Shown: positions 10,821-20,393, counted from the first letter of the stretch. The stretch is 64,000 nucleotides of DNA from JAIUNP01 sp020161975 (GCA_036745275.1 DAIOGK010000016.1:19003-83002); one strand, 5' to 3'. The notes: a model not told the origin generated them from the sequence alone. Program-made: numbers and translations.

Positions 10821-11450
10821 TCAGGCCGCCGCTGCAGCGCGGATGCCGTCGATGATGAACTGGACGGCGAGGGCAGAAAGCAGGACGCCGAGCAAGCGGC
10901 TCAGGACTGTGGTTCCGGTTACGCCAAGCAATCGGGCGATGCTCGTGGCCATGCGCAGAACGACATAGCAGGTCAACAGCACGAGGATGATGACGCCGAC
11001 AAGGCCGCCGAGCCGGACAGCATCGCCGTCCGCACGCGAGGCAAGGAGGATGGCGGCGGTAATCGCGCCCGGGCCAGCCATCAGCGGAATCGCGAGCGGG
11101 AACGCCGCGATGGCCTGATACTGGTCTTGCGAGACAGCGGTCTCGGCCGTTTTTCCCTGTCGAAGGCTGCGACGATCGAACAGCATCTCGAAGGCAACTG
11201 AGAACAGCAGCAGCCCGCCCGCAATGCGGAAGGCAGGGATGCCGATGCCGACCAGCTTGAGCAGTTTTGCCCCGAAGAATGCAAAGACGATCAGAATGGC
11301 CGCAGCGATCATCACGGCGCGAACGGCGACAGCCGCCCGCTGCTTTGCGTCCATGGTCTGGGTCAGGCCGAGGAAAATAGGGGCCAGACTGAACGGATTG
11401 ATGATGACCAGCATGGTCGCAAGCGCGGAAGACAGAAAATCGGCAGACAT
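10821..11450 (-). CDS. MarC-family integral membrane protein
   Basis: 209 residues from the ATG at 11450 (MSADFLSSALATMLVIINPF). The frame extends further upstream but that part is proline- and arginine-rich and unlike the family. About six hydrophobic segments are visible. The N-terminal NPFSLAPIFLGLT and the central IPLMAGPGAITA match MarC (UPF0056) signatures. MarC was first linked to multiple antibiotic resistance in E. coli, but later work did not support this, so the role remains unknown. It is convergent with the esterase gene and divergent from gyrA, separated by 246 bases in which I see no gene. Confidence 0.88.
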   Translation of the reverse strand: MSADFLSSALATMLVIINPFSLAPIFLGLTQTMDAKQRAAVAVRAVMIAAAILIVFAFFGAKLLKLVGIGIPAFRIAGGLLLFSVAFEMLFDRRSLRQGKTAETAVSQDQYQAIAAFPLAIPLMAGPGAITAAILLASRADGDAVRLGGLVGVIILVLLTCYVVLRMATSIARLLGVTGTTVLSRLLGVLLSALAVQFIIDGIRAAAAA

Positions 11451-11696
11451 GGCTGTTCCTTCGGCCCGCGGCGGGGGGCTCGGCTCCGAAAGTTTGCAGG
11501 AATGGCCAGTTGAGGCAAGGCAGTGGGATAGGCCGCGATCCGCCCTGCCGCGCCTTCCTGATTGTCGCAACATCCACAGCTTTCTGCGCTGCTGTCTTTA
11601 AGCGATTGAAAAATAAATTGTTCTTGGCAGCTTCAACATTGGCTACCGCGCCGTGAATCATCTATAACCGGGCTGAAATTTTCAGGAATCCAGGCC

Positions 11697-14429
11697 TTGG
11701 CAGACGACGACAAGAAACCGGACGATCCGTCCGAGATCCATCCCGTTTCGATCACGGATGAGATGCAGCGCAGCTACCTCGATTATGCGATGAGCGTGAT
11801 CGTGAGTCGCGCGCTGCCTGATGCGCGCGATGGGTTGAAGCCGGTGCACCGGCGCATTCTGTTCTCGATGCACGAGAACAGCTACACGCCCGACAAGCCC
11901 TACAAGAAATCCGCCCGTGTCACCGGCGATACGATGGGTAAGTACCATCCGCACGGCAATCTGGCGATTTATGACGCGCTGGTGCGCATGGCGCAGGATT
12001 TCTCGCTGCGCGTTCCGCTGATCGACGGTCAGGGGAACTTCGGTTCGGTGGACGGCGATCCGCCGGCGGCGGAACGCTATACCGAGGTGCGGCTGGCCCG
12101 GCCGGCGCTCGCGCTGCTGGAGGATCTGGAAGAAGATACGGTCGACTTCCAGCCCAACTACACCGGCGAATTCGACGAGCCGACCGTGCTGCCGGCGCGC
12201 TTCCCGAATCTTCTGGTCAATGGCGCGGGCGGCATCGCGGTCGGCATGGCGACGAACATCCCGCCGCATAACCTCGGCGAGGTGATCGACGCGTGCTTTG
12301 CGCTGATCGACAACCCCGCGCTTGAGGCTGAAGATCTGATGCAGATCGTGCCGGGACCGGATTTCCCGACCGGCGCGACGATTCTCGGGCGGTCGGGCAT
12401 CCGCAATGCCTATACGACCGGGCGCGGCTCAATCGTGATGCGCGCACGGGCCAGCGTTGAGGAGATCCGCAAGGACCGCGAGGCGATCATCGTCACGGAA
12501 ATTCCGTATCAGGTGAACAAGTCCGTGCTGATCGAGCGCATTGCCGAACTGGTGCGCGAGAAGAAGGTGGAGGGCATCGCTGACCTGCGCGACGAATCCG
12601 ATCGGCAGGGTATGCGCATCGTCATCGAGTTGAAGCGCGATGCGATTGCCGACATCGTGCTGAACCAGCTTTATCGTCACACGGCGCTGCAATCGACGTT
12701 CGGCGCCAATATGATTGCGTTGAACGGCGGTCGTCGTCCCGAAACGATGACGCTGAAGGACATGCTGACCGCCTTCCTTGATTTCCGCGAGGATGTGATC
12801 GGGCGGCGCACGCGCTTCCGCCTCAACAAGGCGCGGGACCGGGCGCATGTGTTGGTTGGCCTTGCCATTGCGGTGGCCAATATCGACGAGGTGATCGCGC
12901 TGATCCGCGGCTCGGCCGATGCTGCAACGGCGCGCGAGGCGTTGATGACGCGCGACTGGCCGGCCCATGATGTGGCGCCGCTGATCGCTCTGATCGATGA
13001 TCCGCGGCACGGGCTGACGGCCGCCGGCACCTACCGGTTGTCCGAGCGGCAGGCGCAGGCCATTCTCGATCTCCGGCTTCAGCGGCTCACGGCGCTCGGG
13101 CGCGATGAAATTGCCGACGAACTGGAGAAGATCGCTGCGGAGATCCGCGAGTTCCTCGATATCCTGTCCTCGCGCGCCCGCATTCTCAGTATTGTGAAGG
13201 ACGAGCTTGCCGTGGTGCGCGCGGCCCATGCCACGCCGCGCAAGACCGAAATCCTCGATGCGGATTCCGATTTCGAGGATGAGGACCTGATCGCCCGTGA
13301 GGACATGGTGGTTACGGTCAGCCACGAAGGCTACATCAAGCGCGTGCCGCTTTCGACTTATCGGGCGCAGCGGCGCGGCGGCAAGGGCCGGGCCGGAATG
13401 CAGACAAAGGAAGAGGATTTTGTCTCCCGGCTGTTCGTCGCATCCACCCATGCGCCGATGCTGTTCTTCTCGTCGATGGGACAGGTCTACAAGATGAAGG
13501 TCTGGAAGCTGCCGGTTGCAAATCCGCAATCGCGTGGCAAGGCGCTCATCAATCTGCTGCCACTGGATCGGGGTGAGCGCATCACGACTATCATGCCGCT
13601 GCCCGAGGACGAGACGACCTGGGAAACACTGGATGTGATGTTCGCAACGTCCACAGGCGGCATCCGGCGCAACAAGCTGTCCGATTGCGTGCCGCGCACC
13701 AGCCTGGGCAAGCGCGTCATGGAATTCGATGGTGACGGGCAGACGATCATCGATGTCGCGCTGGCGACCGAAGGTGATGACGTGTTGCTGACGACGGCAC
13801 TCGGCCAGTGCATCCGCTTTGCGATCGCGGACATTCGCGTCTTTGGTGGCAACGGCTCCACCGGCACCTCGACGGGGGTGCGCGGCATTTCGCTGGCTGC
13901 GGGTGACCGGGTGATTTCGCAGTCGATCCTGCGCCATGTCGAGGCGTCACCGGAAGAGCGCACAGCCTATCTCAAGATGCGGCGGGCGATTGCCGGGGAG
14001 GGCGAGGAAACGCCCGAGACGGATGGCGAGGAAACCGCCGATGCCACGATCTCTCCCGAGCGCTACACCGAAATGTCGGCGTTGGAGCAGTTTGTGCTCA
14101 CGGTTTCCGAGAACGGCTACGGCAAGCGCTCGTCGTCCTACGAGTACCGGATCACGAATCGCGGCGGCAAGGGCATCGTCGCGATGGCGGTGAACGACCG
14201 GAATGGTACGCTTGTCGCCTCGTTCCCGGTGGAGGATGCCGACCAGATCATGCTGGTGACGAATGGCGGCCAGTTGATCCGTTGCCCGGTGGACGGAATC
14301 CGCGTCGCCGGACGGGGCACCCAGGGGGTGATCGTGTTCAACACGGCGGATGATGCAAAGGTCGTCTCGGTCGAGCGTGTCAGCGAGGGCGAGGCCGATG
14401 AGGTCGACGAGGAGGAGGGCGGCGAGTAG
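11697..14429 (+). CDS. gyrA: DNA gyrase subunit A
   Basis: Breakage-reunion subunit of the type II topoisomerase that supercoils DNA. The only plausible start is TTG at 11697, since no ATG or GTG exists upstream in frame before the conserved region; it yields MADDDKKPDDPSEIHPVS. The 910 residues show the catalytic tyrosine in AERYTEVRLA, then the C-terminal beta-pinwheel with the GyrA box QRRGGKG near residue 557. That box separates GyrA from ParC. An acidic tail ends the protein. In the quinolone region the sequence is HPHGNLAIYD, so Leu (residue 89) stands where E. coli has Ser83, with Asp kept at the Asp87 position. A strong terminator follows. Confidence 0.97.
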   Translation: MADDDKKPDDPSEIHPVSITDEMQRSYLDYAMSVIVSRALPDARDGLKPVHRRILFSMHENSYTPDKPYKKSARVTGDTMGKYHPHGNLAIYDALVRMAQDFSLRVPLIDGQGNFGSVDGDPPAAERYTEVRLARPALALLEDLEEDTVDFQPNYTGEFDEPTVLPARFPNLLVNGAGGIAVGMATNIPPHNLGEVIDACFALIDNPALEAEDLMQIVPGPDFPTGATILGRSGIRNAYTTGRGSIVMRARASVEEIRKDREAIIVTEIPYQVNKSVLIERIAELVREKKVEGIADLRDESDRQGMRIVIELKRDAIADIVLNQLYRHTALQSTFGANMIALNGGRRPETMTLKDMLTAFLDFREDVIGRRTRFRLNKARDRAHVLVGLAIAVANIDEVIALIRGSADAATAREALMTRDWPAHDVAPLIALIDDPRHGLTAAGTYRLSERQAQAILDLRLQRLTALGRDEIADELEKIAAEIREFLDILSSRARILSIVKDELAVVRAAHATPRKTEILDADSDFEDEDLIAREDMVVTVSHEGYIKRVPLSTYRAQRRGGKGRAGMQTKEEDFVSRLFVASTHAPMLFFSSMGQVYKMKVWKLPVANPQSRGKALINLLPLDRGERITTIMPLPEDETTWETLDVMFATSTGGIRRNKLSDCVPRTSLGKRVMEFDGDGQTIIDVALATEGDDVLLTTALGQCIRFAIADIRVFGGNGSTGTSTGVRGISLAAGDRVISQSILRHVEASPEERTAYLKMRRAIAGEGEETPETDGEETADATISPERYTEMSALEQFVLTVSENGYGKRSSSYEYRITNRGGKGIVAMAVNDRNGTLVASFPVEDADQIMLVTNGGQLIRCPVDGIRVAGRGTQGVIVFNTADDAKVVSVERVSEGEADEVDEEEGGE

Positions 14430-14459
14430 GCCGTCATCCCCGTCAGGTCATGGAGATGG

Positions 14460-14493
14460 ATCCCGGCACGAGCACCGTGTCGGGATTTTTTTT
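14460..14493 (+). terminator. Intrinsic terminator of gyrA
   Basis: An 11-bp stem ATCCCGGCACG/CGTGTCGGGAT (one G-T pair) with a short loop is followed by a run of seven to eight T. It starts 31 bases after the gyrA stop and just before the end of the convergent pseudogene. Confidence 0.85.
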
Positions 14494-14496
14494 CGG

Positions 14497-15590
14497 TCAG
14501 GCCGGCACAACCGGCACCTTGTTCTTGCGCAGCGCATCAAGCACGTCGTCGGCCAGATGCAGGTGATCCTTGATCTGCTGGCGCGGGGTGAGCGCCATCC
14601 ACTGGTTGAGCGAGACGTCGGCATAGTAGTCGGACTTGAACATTTCGAGAAAGCGCACCGGAGTCGTGCCGATGTTCTCGATGTAATGCTCCATGCCGAA
14701 GGGGACATACCCGACATCGCCTGCCCTGAGCCTGCGAACACGCCCATCCGGGCCTCGCCTGCGAGGTAATACTGCCACTCATTGGTATTTGGGTGCCAAT
14801 GGAGTTCGCGCATGCCGCCGGGCTCGATCTCGACCATGGCCGCCGCAATTGTCTTGGATGCCTTGAACTGGCTGGAATCGACAATCCGCACCGAACCGGA
14901 TTTGGTCTTGATCGGTGTCTGCGTCATCATCTTGTAGCTGAAGCTGTTCAGAACCGGTTTCCGTCCCATGTAGCGATCAGCGCCGAGCGGCCCCGGATTG
15001 GTGCCGGGGAACATGTATTCCTCGGACGGCGATGGCGTGTTCTTGAACTCGTTGCCGTCAACGCCGAAGTTCTTGCCCGGCACCGGCAGTGGCACATGTT
15101 TGAACCAGTCCGAGAGCAGGAAGGTCGAGTCCTCGTCAAAATTGCCGTCATCGAACACGAGCAGGAATTCGCAGCCGTCGGACCCTAGGCCTTGAATGGC
15201 GTGGGGAATGCCGGCCGGGAAGTACCAGAGGTCGCCGACACCGACATCATCGACGAAGACATTGCCGCTCGCATCGATCGCATTGATGCGCGCCAAGCCA
15301 GTGAGCATGTAGGCCCACTCGGCCTGCTTGTGCCAATGCATTTCGCGCAAGCAATTGGAATTGAGGCGCATGTTCACGCCGGCGATGTCTGTGGAGACGC
15401 CGAGTTCGCGCACTGTGACCTGCCGCGCCCAGCCGCCACTTTCCTGCCGAACATGGGAATCGGCATAGCTGAAACGCAGATTCGGCAGCGTTCCATGGTC
15501 GGTCTGTGCGTTCGCTGCGGTTGCGACGGCAGCGGCCCCTGCGCCGATCATGCCGGCAATAATTTATCATCTGTTTCCGATGAATGTCAT
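14497..15590 (-). pseudogene. Bicupin (oxalate decarboxylase-like), frameshifted and with early stops
   Basis: The remains encode a two-cupin protein like oxalate decarboxylases. Cupin 1 has the metal motif REMHWHKQAEWAY and GIPHAIQ. Cupin 2 has RELHWHPNTNEWQYY, then the frame breaks near 14730-14745. The rest, LRAGDVGYVPFGMEHYIENI to the C-terminus KVPVVPA, continues in another frame down to 14497. Residues expected between VFAG and LRAGD are missing, so a short deletion probably caused the shift. At the 5' end, ATG 15590 gives MTFIGNR, then TGA and TAA (15569-15564), then IIAGMIGAGAAAVATAANAQ, which looks like a split twin-arginine signal. A restart at ATG 15551 cannot rescue the frameshift. 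Metal-dependent decarboxylation of oxalate was the likely original role. Confidence 0.85.
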
Positions 15591-15782
15591 GGCGTCAATC
15601 CTTGTCCGGAGCTGAACGTCCGAGCATGCCGATGGCCGCCCAAAAAAGCTCGATGCAGAAATCGACCGGTCTGTGAGCAAGCTGTTTTGAATTTGTCTGA
15701 GCCGTTGAAAGTTTGGTTAACGGATAACGACTATCCTCCGGCGGTAAGAAAACGACGGCGCAAGCCGAAATGGGGCAATTCC

Positions 15783-17990
15783 GTGTTGCGATTGTTCAAT
15801 GCGTTCTATCTGGGGCTGCGTTCGCTGACGGTCCAGGGCACGGTTGTGCTGGTGTTTGCGGTGGCGTTCGGCACATGGACCGTGTCCTGGTTTGGCGAAC
15901 GGGAAGTCACAAAACAGGCGGCAGAAAGCATCGCGGTGCGCCTCGACAGGGCAACACGCACGGCCGCTGCCATTGTCAGCATCAGGGCGCCGGGTGAATT
16001 CACGGTCACGCGCGATGGCAACGGCCAACCGCTAGCGTATCAGGTCGTCCAGGGCCGGGCCGCGGAAAAGCTGCAACCGTCGATGGTTTTCGATGTGCTG
16101 GTCGAGGATATCGCCCGGGTCAACCAGCGTTATGTCCATTTGTTCCGCTATGATCCGGAGGCCCGGCAGTTCGTCCGGATTGCAACCTCGATGCGCGGCC
16201 CGGATGGTGCCTATGTGCGCGAAGTGCGGTTTGATGAGCAGCATCCCGCTTTCGCGTCCTTGGTCAATCTCAATCGCTTCACCGGCGAAGTGCCGCAACC
16301 GGGCGGCTTGCGGATGGCCGATCTGGTGCCCGTGCTGGGTGAGGATTCAACCATAGCAGGTGCGCTCGCGGTCGATGTCGGCTGGGTGGATAGCCTGTGG
16401 AAGTCGACCTACGATCTCAAGGACGAGACGCGCCTTGTCACGGCGCTGATCATGATCCTGCTGACATTGTTGGGAGGAGGCGGGCTGTTTCTGGCCATGC
16501 GGCCGCTGCGGCAGCTCGCGCGATATGCCCGCGCCGTCGCCGGAAATTCCGAGAAAGGCGCTGTGCCATATCTCGGGCGCGGGGGTGAAATCGGCGCTCT
16601 GGCGGCTGGCATGGCCAAGGTTGTGGAGATGCGCGGCCGATTGGAGAAGCTGGCGTTCTTCGATCCGATCACGGGCAAGCCCAACCGCACGCGGCTGGAA
16701 ATGTTGCTCGAAAGCGCCTTGGACGAGGCCAGGGACAAACGCTCGCTCAGCCTGATCCAGATCGGGATCGATCAGTTCCGCTCGGTCAACGATACATTTG
16801 GTCACGTGATCGGCGATGCGTTGCTGCGTCAGGTTGCGCAGGCGTTGGGGGGTGAGCTTGGCGCCCGGGATATCCTGGCGCGCGTCTCGGCCGACGAGTT
16901 CGTCATTGTCGCCAAGGATATCGATAACAGCCATGACGCCCAGGCTCTGGCGCAGCGTTGCATCAGCCGGCTCGATCGGGCCTTCGTCCTGCCGCAGAGC
17001 GAGATCTACATTTCTGCATCGGCCGGCATCGTCACCGTGCCTCGCGAGGTTGAATCGGCGGCTGAGGCGTTGCGGGACGCCGGCCTTGCCCTGCACAGGG
17101 CCAAATCGCAGGGGCGGCGGCAAATTGTCGTGATCTCCGCAACCCATCGTGCCGAAGCGCAGCGGAGTATGGAACTGCACCGCGAGTTGCATCAAGCCAT
17201 CGGTCAGAAGCAGTTGTTGCTGCATTTTCAGCCGCAGATCGTGCCCGAGACGATGAAGCTCTACGGCGTGGAGGCGCTGGTGCGCTGGGACCATCCGGAG
17301 CAGGGGCTGATCTCACCGGGCGAGTTCATCCCCGTGGCCGAGGACAGCGGGCTGATCGTCGAGCTCGGTCGCTTCGTGCTGGACGAGGCTTGCCGTACCG
17401 CCAGGCTGTGGCTGGATTGCGGAATCGCCTTCCGGCACATTTCGGTGAACATTTCCCCGATCCAGCTCTGGCAGCCGAAGTTCGACCGTCAGGTCGCCCG
17501 GATGTTGGCCAAACACGGAGTGCCGGCGGAATGCCTCTGCCTGGAAGTGACGGAAAGCGTGTTTATCAACCGCGAAACCGAGCGTGTCGTCGACATGCTC
17601 CAGCGGCTGAGCCGGCTGGGAGTCATCCTGTCGCTGGATGATTTCGGCACCGGCTATTCCTCGCTCGGCTATCTCCGGGAAATGCCGTTCCAGCAACTGA
17701 AGGTGGACCGCTGTTTCATCCATGATGCCAACACTGACCCGAAGCGCGCCAATCTGCTCGCCGGCATCATCGCTCTGGCCCGCGGACTGGACCTTCAGGT
17801 CGTCGCGGAAGGGGTGGAAACCGAAGGGGAATTGGCGCTGCTGCGCTCGCTCGGCTGCAAGGCGGTGCAGGGCTACTACTACGCGCGGCCCGTGCCGGCA
17901 CTCCTGCTTCCGCTGGAAGTTGAACGGCTGCGCAATCTCGACCCTGCCGGCAGCACCGCGAAGAAGCCCGATCTCAAGATTGCGAACTGA
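15783..17990 (+). CDS. Membrane GGDEF/EAL protein, probable c-di-GMP phosphodiesterase
   Basis: About 735 residues from the GTG at 15783 (GGGG 8 bases upstream); a TTG at 15687 in the same frame would add 32 residues. Two transmembrane helices (about 16-38 and 218-238) flank a periplasmic sensor-like domain of about 180 residues. A HAMP-like stretch, a GGDEF domain (about 290-455) and an EAL domain (about 470-715) follow. The diguanylate cyclase motif reads SADEF instead of GGDEF, so synthesis is unlikely. The EAL side keeps EALVRW, LEVTES, DDFGTGYSS and AEGVET, so c-di-GMP hydrolysis is likely. Signal unknown. It is convergent with the cytochrome gene, 23 bases away. Confidence 0.88.
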   Translation: MLRLFNAFYLGLRSLTVQGTVVLVFAVAFGTWTVSWFGEREVTKQAAESIAVRLDRATRTAAAIVSIRAPGEFTVTRDGNGQPLAYQVVQGRAAEKLQPSMVFDVLVEDIARVNQRYVHLFRYDPEARQFVRIATSMRGPDGAYVREVRFDEQHPAFASLVNLNRFTGEVPQPGGLRMADLVPVLGEDSTIAGALAVDVGWVDSLWKSTYDLKDETRLVTALIMILLTLLGGGGLFLAMRPLRQLARYARAVAGNSEKGAVPYLGRGGEIGALAAGMAKVVEMRGRLEKLAFFDPITGKPNRTRLEMLLESALDEARDKRSLSLIQIGIDQFRSVNDTFGHVIGDALLRQVAQALGGELGARDILARVSADEFVIVAKDIDNSHDAQALAQRCISRLDRAFVLPQSEIYISASAGIVTVPREVESAAEALRDAGLALHRAKSQGRRQIVVISATHRAEAQRSMELHRELHQAIGQKQLLLHFQPQIVPETMKLYGVEALVRWDHPEQGLISPGEFIPVAEDSGLIVELGRFVLDEACRTARLWLDCGIAFRHISVNISPIQLWQPKFDRQVARMLAKHGVPAECLCLEVTESVFINRETERVVDMLQRLSRLGVILSLDDFGTGYSSLGYLREMPFQQLKVDRCFIHDANTDPKRANLLAGIIALARGLDLQVVAEGVETEGELALLRSLGCKAVQGYYYARPVPALLLPLEVERLRNLDPAGSTAKKPDLKIAN

Positions 17991-18013
17991 GGCATAAATC
18001 GCGATCGTCCTGC

Positions 18014-18319
18014 CTAACCACCGCGCGGGAGCGATGCAAAATAGGCGGCGATTTCCCGCATTTCCTCGTCCGACATCTCCCGGCTCATCACACGCATTTC
18101 CTTGTGAGGCCGACGATTGGCCTTGAAATCCCTCAGCTGTTTGAGGAGGTAAGCCTCCTGCTGGCCGGCCAGATGCGGCACATCGCGATCCTTGGCGATC
18201 CCATCATCGCCGTGGCAGGCAAAACACTGAATGATATGATCGCGGCGCCGCTGCTGTTCCTCCGCATGGGCGGGCAGGGCGGTGGCAAGAAGGGCAACGG
18301 CAAACGCGGTGCGGAGCAT
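18014..18319 (-). CDS. Small periplasmic cytochrome c (class I)
   Basis: 101 residues from the ATG at 18319, which has AGGA 9 bases upstream; a GTG 21 bases earlier is less likely. A signal peptide ends PAHA (residues 1-19). The single haem motif is CFACH (C32, C35, H36), followed by GDDGIAKD. A probable axial methionine lies in HKEMRVMSREMSDEEM, as in cytochrome c4/c5-type electron carriers. It is the last gene of a minus-strand run with PPK2 and the BASS transporter, 53 bases from the latter. The electron partner is unknown. Confidence 0.87.
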   Translation of the reverse strand: MLRTAFAVALLATALPAHAEEQQRRRDHIIQCFACHGDDGIAKDRDVPHLAGQQEAYLLKQLRDFKANRRPHKEMRVMSREMSDEEMREIAAYFASLPRGG

Positions 18320-18372
18320 GGCAAGGTCCTGTCGAATCACCCACGATCATAGCTGACGATGGTCGAGGCATG

Positions 18373-19338
18373 TCATTGCGCTGGCGCAACGGTCCGCCGC
18401 CGTATTGCCGAGGCCAATGGCGAAAGCACCCAGGGCATCAGGTAGATTGGAAACTGGGCGATGGCGAAGAACAGGAAGGTCGTTTCCGGCACTCCGGCGC
18501 CAAGTGCCGCGACCAGCAGGCCCATGTTGCGCTGGCCGGTGCCATAACCGAGGATGAACCGATCGGGCAGGGTAGTATAGCGCAGGCATAACAGGCCGAG
18601 CGTGATCCCCACCACTGCGATGCCGAAGGCCACCGCCAGAAAGAGCGCCACGAGTTTCGGATCGCGCAGCGCGGCCGCAGTCACACCATCCATCGCGGCA
18701 ATGGCGAAGACGAAATACATGACAACACCGAAGCCATCGAACTCCGATTTCAGCGCCGCGATGCGCGTCGACCCCAACTGGTGCCGCAGGATCAGCCCGA
18801 TCACCAGCCCTCCGCCCACGAACAGCAGCAGGCGGAACATCAGCACGGATGGATCGAGTGGCACGGCCTGGCCGGCGAGAAGGTCAACCAGAACAGGCGC
18901 GAGAATCGGGCAGAGCATCGTGACAATGAGCACGCTGGCAATGATCAGCGAGGGTTCGAAACCGTAAAGAATCGCGATGGCCGGCGATGACATGATCGGC
19001 GGCGCGGCGCCTAGTAACGCCAGCCCCAGCACGAGGCCGGGGTCGAGCGTGCCAGGCCCTGCCAGCACCAGAAGGCTGCCCACGATCAGCGGCGGCACGA
19101 TCACCAGCCAGAGCACAGACGCTGCCAGCCGCGCCGGGCGGCGCGCCAGCCCCGCAATGATGGTCAGATCCGCCCGAAGAAAGACTGTGACTGTGAAGCA
19201 GAAGATCGTGATGGGCAACAGCGGGCGCGCCGTGGCGGCCAGTTGCGGCAGGGCAAGGCCCAGAACGATCGACAGGGCAAAGCCAATCGTGCCGCGTCGC
19301 CCGATTGCTCCAAGAACCGCACCGACAAAGGAAAGCAT
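18373..19338 (-). CDS. Bile acid:sodium symporter-like (BASS family) transporter
   Basis: 321 residues from the ATG at 19338 (MLSFVGAVLGAIGRRG). The frame is open into the end of the upstream gene, but that part is shadow sequence. About nine to ten hydrophobic helices are visible. The segment LLGAAPPIMSSPAIAILYGF (about residue 105-125) and the later GYGTGQRNMGLLVAAL match the two conserved crossover regions of sodium-dependent BASS/SBF-like carriers. The substrate cannot be read from sequence; bacterial members carry organic anions. It starts 16 bases after the ppk2 stop, so the two are probably co-transcribed. Confidence 0.8.
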   Translation of the reverse strand: MLSFVGAVLGAIGRRGTIGFALSIVLGLALPQLAATARPLLPITIFCFTVTVFLRADLTIIAGLARRPARLAASVLWLVIVPPLIVGSLLVLAGPGTLDPGLVLGLALLGAAPPIMSSPAIAILYGFEPSLIIASVLIVTMLCPILAPVLVDLLAGQAVPLDPSVLMFRLLLFVGGGLVIGLILRHQLGSTRIAALKSEFDGFGVVMYFVFAIAAMDGVTAAALRDPKLVALFLAVAFGIAVVGITLGLLCLRYTTLPDRFILGYGTGQRNMGLLVAALGAGVPETTFLFFAIAQFPIYLMPWVLSPLASAIRRRTVAPAQ

Positions 19339-19354
19339 GGGCTCTGTGTGTCCC

Positions 19355-20293
19355 TTACTCGCTTTCGAGTTGCTTTCTGGCTTCCGCAAACGCGGCGCGC
19401 TCGGATTTTGAGACCTCCGGAAACTCAAGATCCAGCGTGTTGAGTTCTTTCAGCAGCGCGCGCACCACGGCGGCGCGCATGAACCACTTGTCGTCTGCCG
19501 GAATGACGTACCATGGCGCCTTTTTCGTCGCTGTCTCGCGGATCGCGTGCTTGTAGGCTTTCTGGTAGTCGTCCCAGAGCGCACGTTCCTTGAGGTCGCC
19601 GAGTTCAAATTTCCAGTTCTTGTCGGGCTCATCCAGCCGGGAGAGCAGGCGTTTCTTCTGCTCGTCTTTCGAGACATGAAGGAAGAACTTGATGATCTTC
19701 GTGCCGTTGCGGGCGAGATAATTCTCGAAATGGCGGATGTCCTTCAGCCGCTTGTCGAAAATTTCGTCGTCTTTCTTGATCTCGTCCGGCAGATGCTGTG
19801 CGGCGAGGATTTCCGGATGGACGCGAACCACCAGTACCTCCTCGTAATGCGAACGGTTGAAAATGCCGATGCGCCCGCGCTCGGGCAGCCGCCGAAGGCA
19901 GCGCCAGAGGAAATCATGGCTGAGTTCCTCGTCCGAGGGGCGTTTGAACGGAGTGACCTCGCAGCCCTGCGGATTGATGCCCGAGAGGACGTGCTTGATG
20001 GTCGAATCCTTGCCCGCAGCGTCCATGGCCTGAAAGATAACGAGCACGGACCACTTGTCCTGCGCGTAGAGCTTTTCCTGGAGTTTTGACAGCTGGGCGA
20101 TGCCATCGCTCAGGAGCGCTTTCGCTTCCGCGCGCTCGTCAAGCGCCTTGCCCATGGGATTGCGCGTTGGATAGTCATCTGGATCGAAGCCTTCGCCATC
20201 CGTCACCCGGAACGACTTGACCAGCCGGTCAAGCTCCTCGGTGTCGATGGCAAGCACATCAGCTTCGGTCCTGATTTTCGATTTCTTGGCCAT
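19355..20293 (-). CDS. ppk2: Polyphosphate kinase 2 family protein
   Basis: 312-residue nucleotide phosphotransferase that uses polyphosphate as phosphate donor. The Walker A region reads FQAMDAAGKDSTIKH and the Walker B-like region IGIFNRSHYEEVLVVRVH. The lid region KKRLLSRLDEPDKNWKF follows, and the active-site stretch APWYVIPADDKWFMR is near the C-terminus. The NRSHYEEVLVVRVH version of motif B is what I associate with class III PPK2 (AMP and ADP phosphorylation) rather than class I, but subclass needs a tree. It is first in a minus-strand run with a BASS transporter and a cytochrome c. No ppk1 or ppx is in the window. Confidence 0.9.
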   Translation of the reverse strand: MAKKSKIRTEADVLAIDTEELDRLVKSFRVTDGEGFDPDDYPTRNPMGKALDERAEAKALLSDGIAQLSKLQEKLYAQDKWSVLVIFQAMDAAGKDSTIKHVLSGINPQGCEVTPFKRPSDEELSHDFLWRCLRRLPERGRIGIFNRSHYEEVLVVRVHPEILAAQHLPDEIKKDDEIFDKRLKDIRHFENYLARNGTKIIKFFLHVSKDEQKKRLLSRLDEPDKNWKFELGDLKERALWDDYQKAYKHAIRETATKKAPWYVIPADDKWFMRAAVVRALLKELNTLDLEFPEVSKSERAAFAEARKQLESE

Positions 20294-20393
20294 GCGGCAT
20301 CCCCTTTGCCGGCACTCTCGCAGTTTGGCACCGCGCTTTCAATGGTGCCCGCTTGATCTGATGCCCTGTATCGACCATGTAGGGGGCATGTTG

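Noticed and set aside
12429..13937. 502-codon minus-strand frame opposite gyrA
   Set aside because: Antisense shadow of gyrA; composition typical of reverse-frame GC-rich codons.
14497..15551. Treating the bicupin as two intact single-cupin genes
   Set aside because: The second piece would start inside the cupin core and lack its metal motif, and the first would end in unrelated sequence, so a broken single gene is the better reading.
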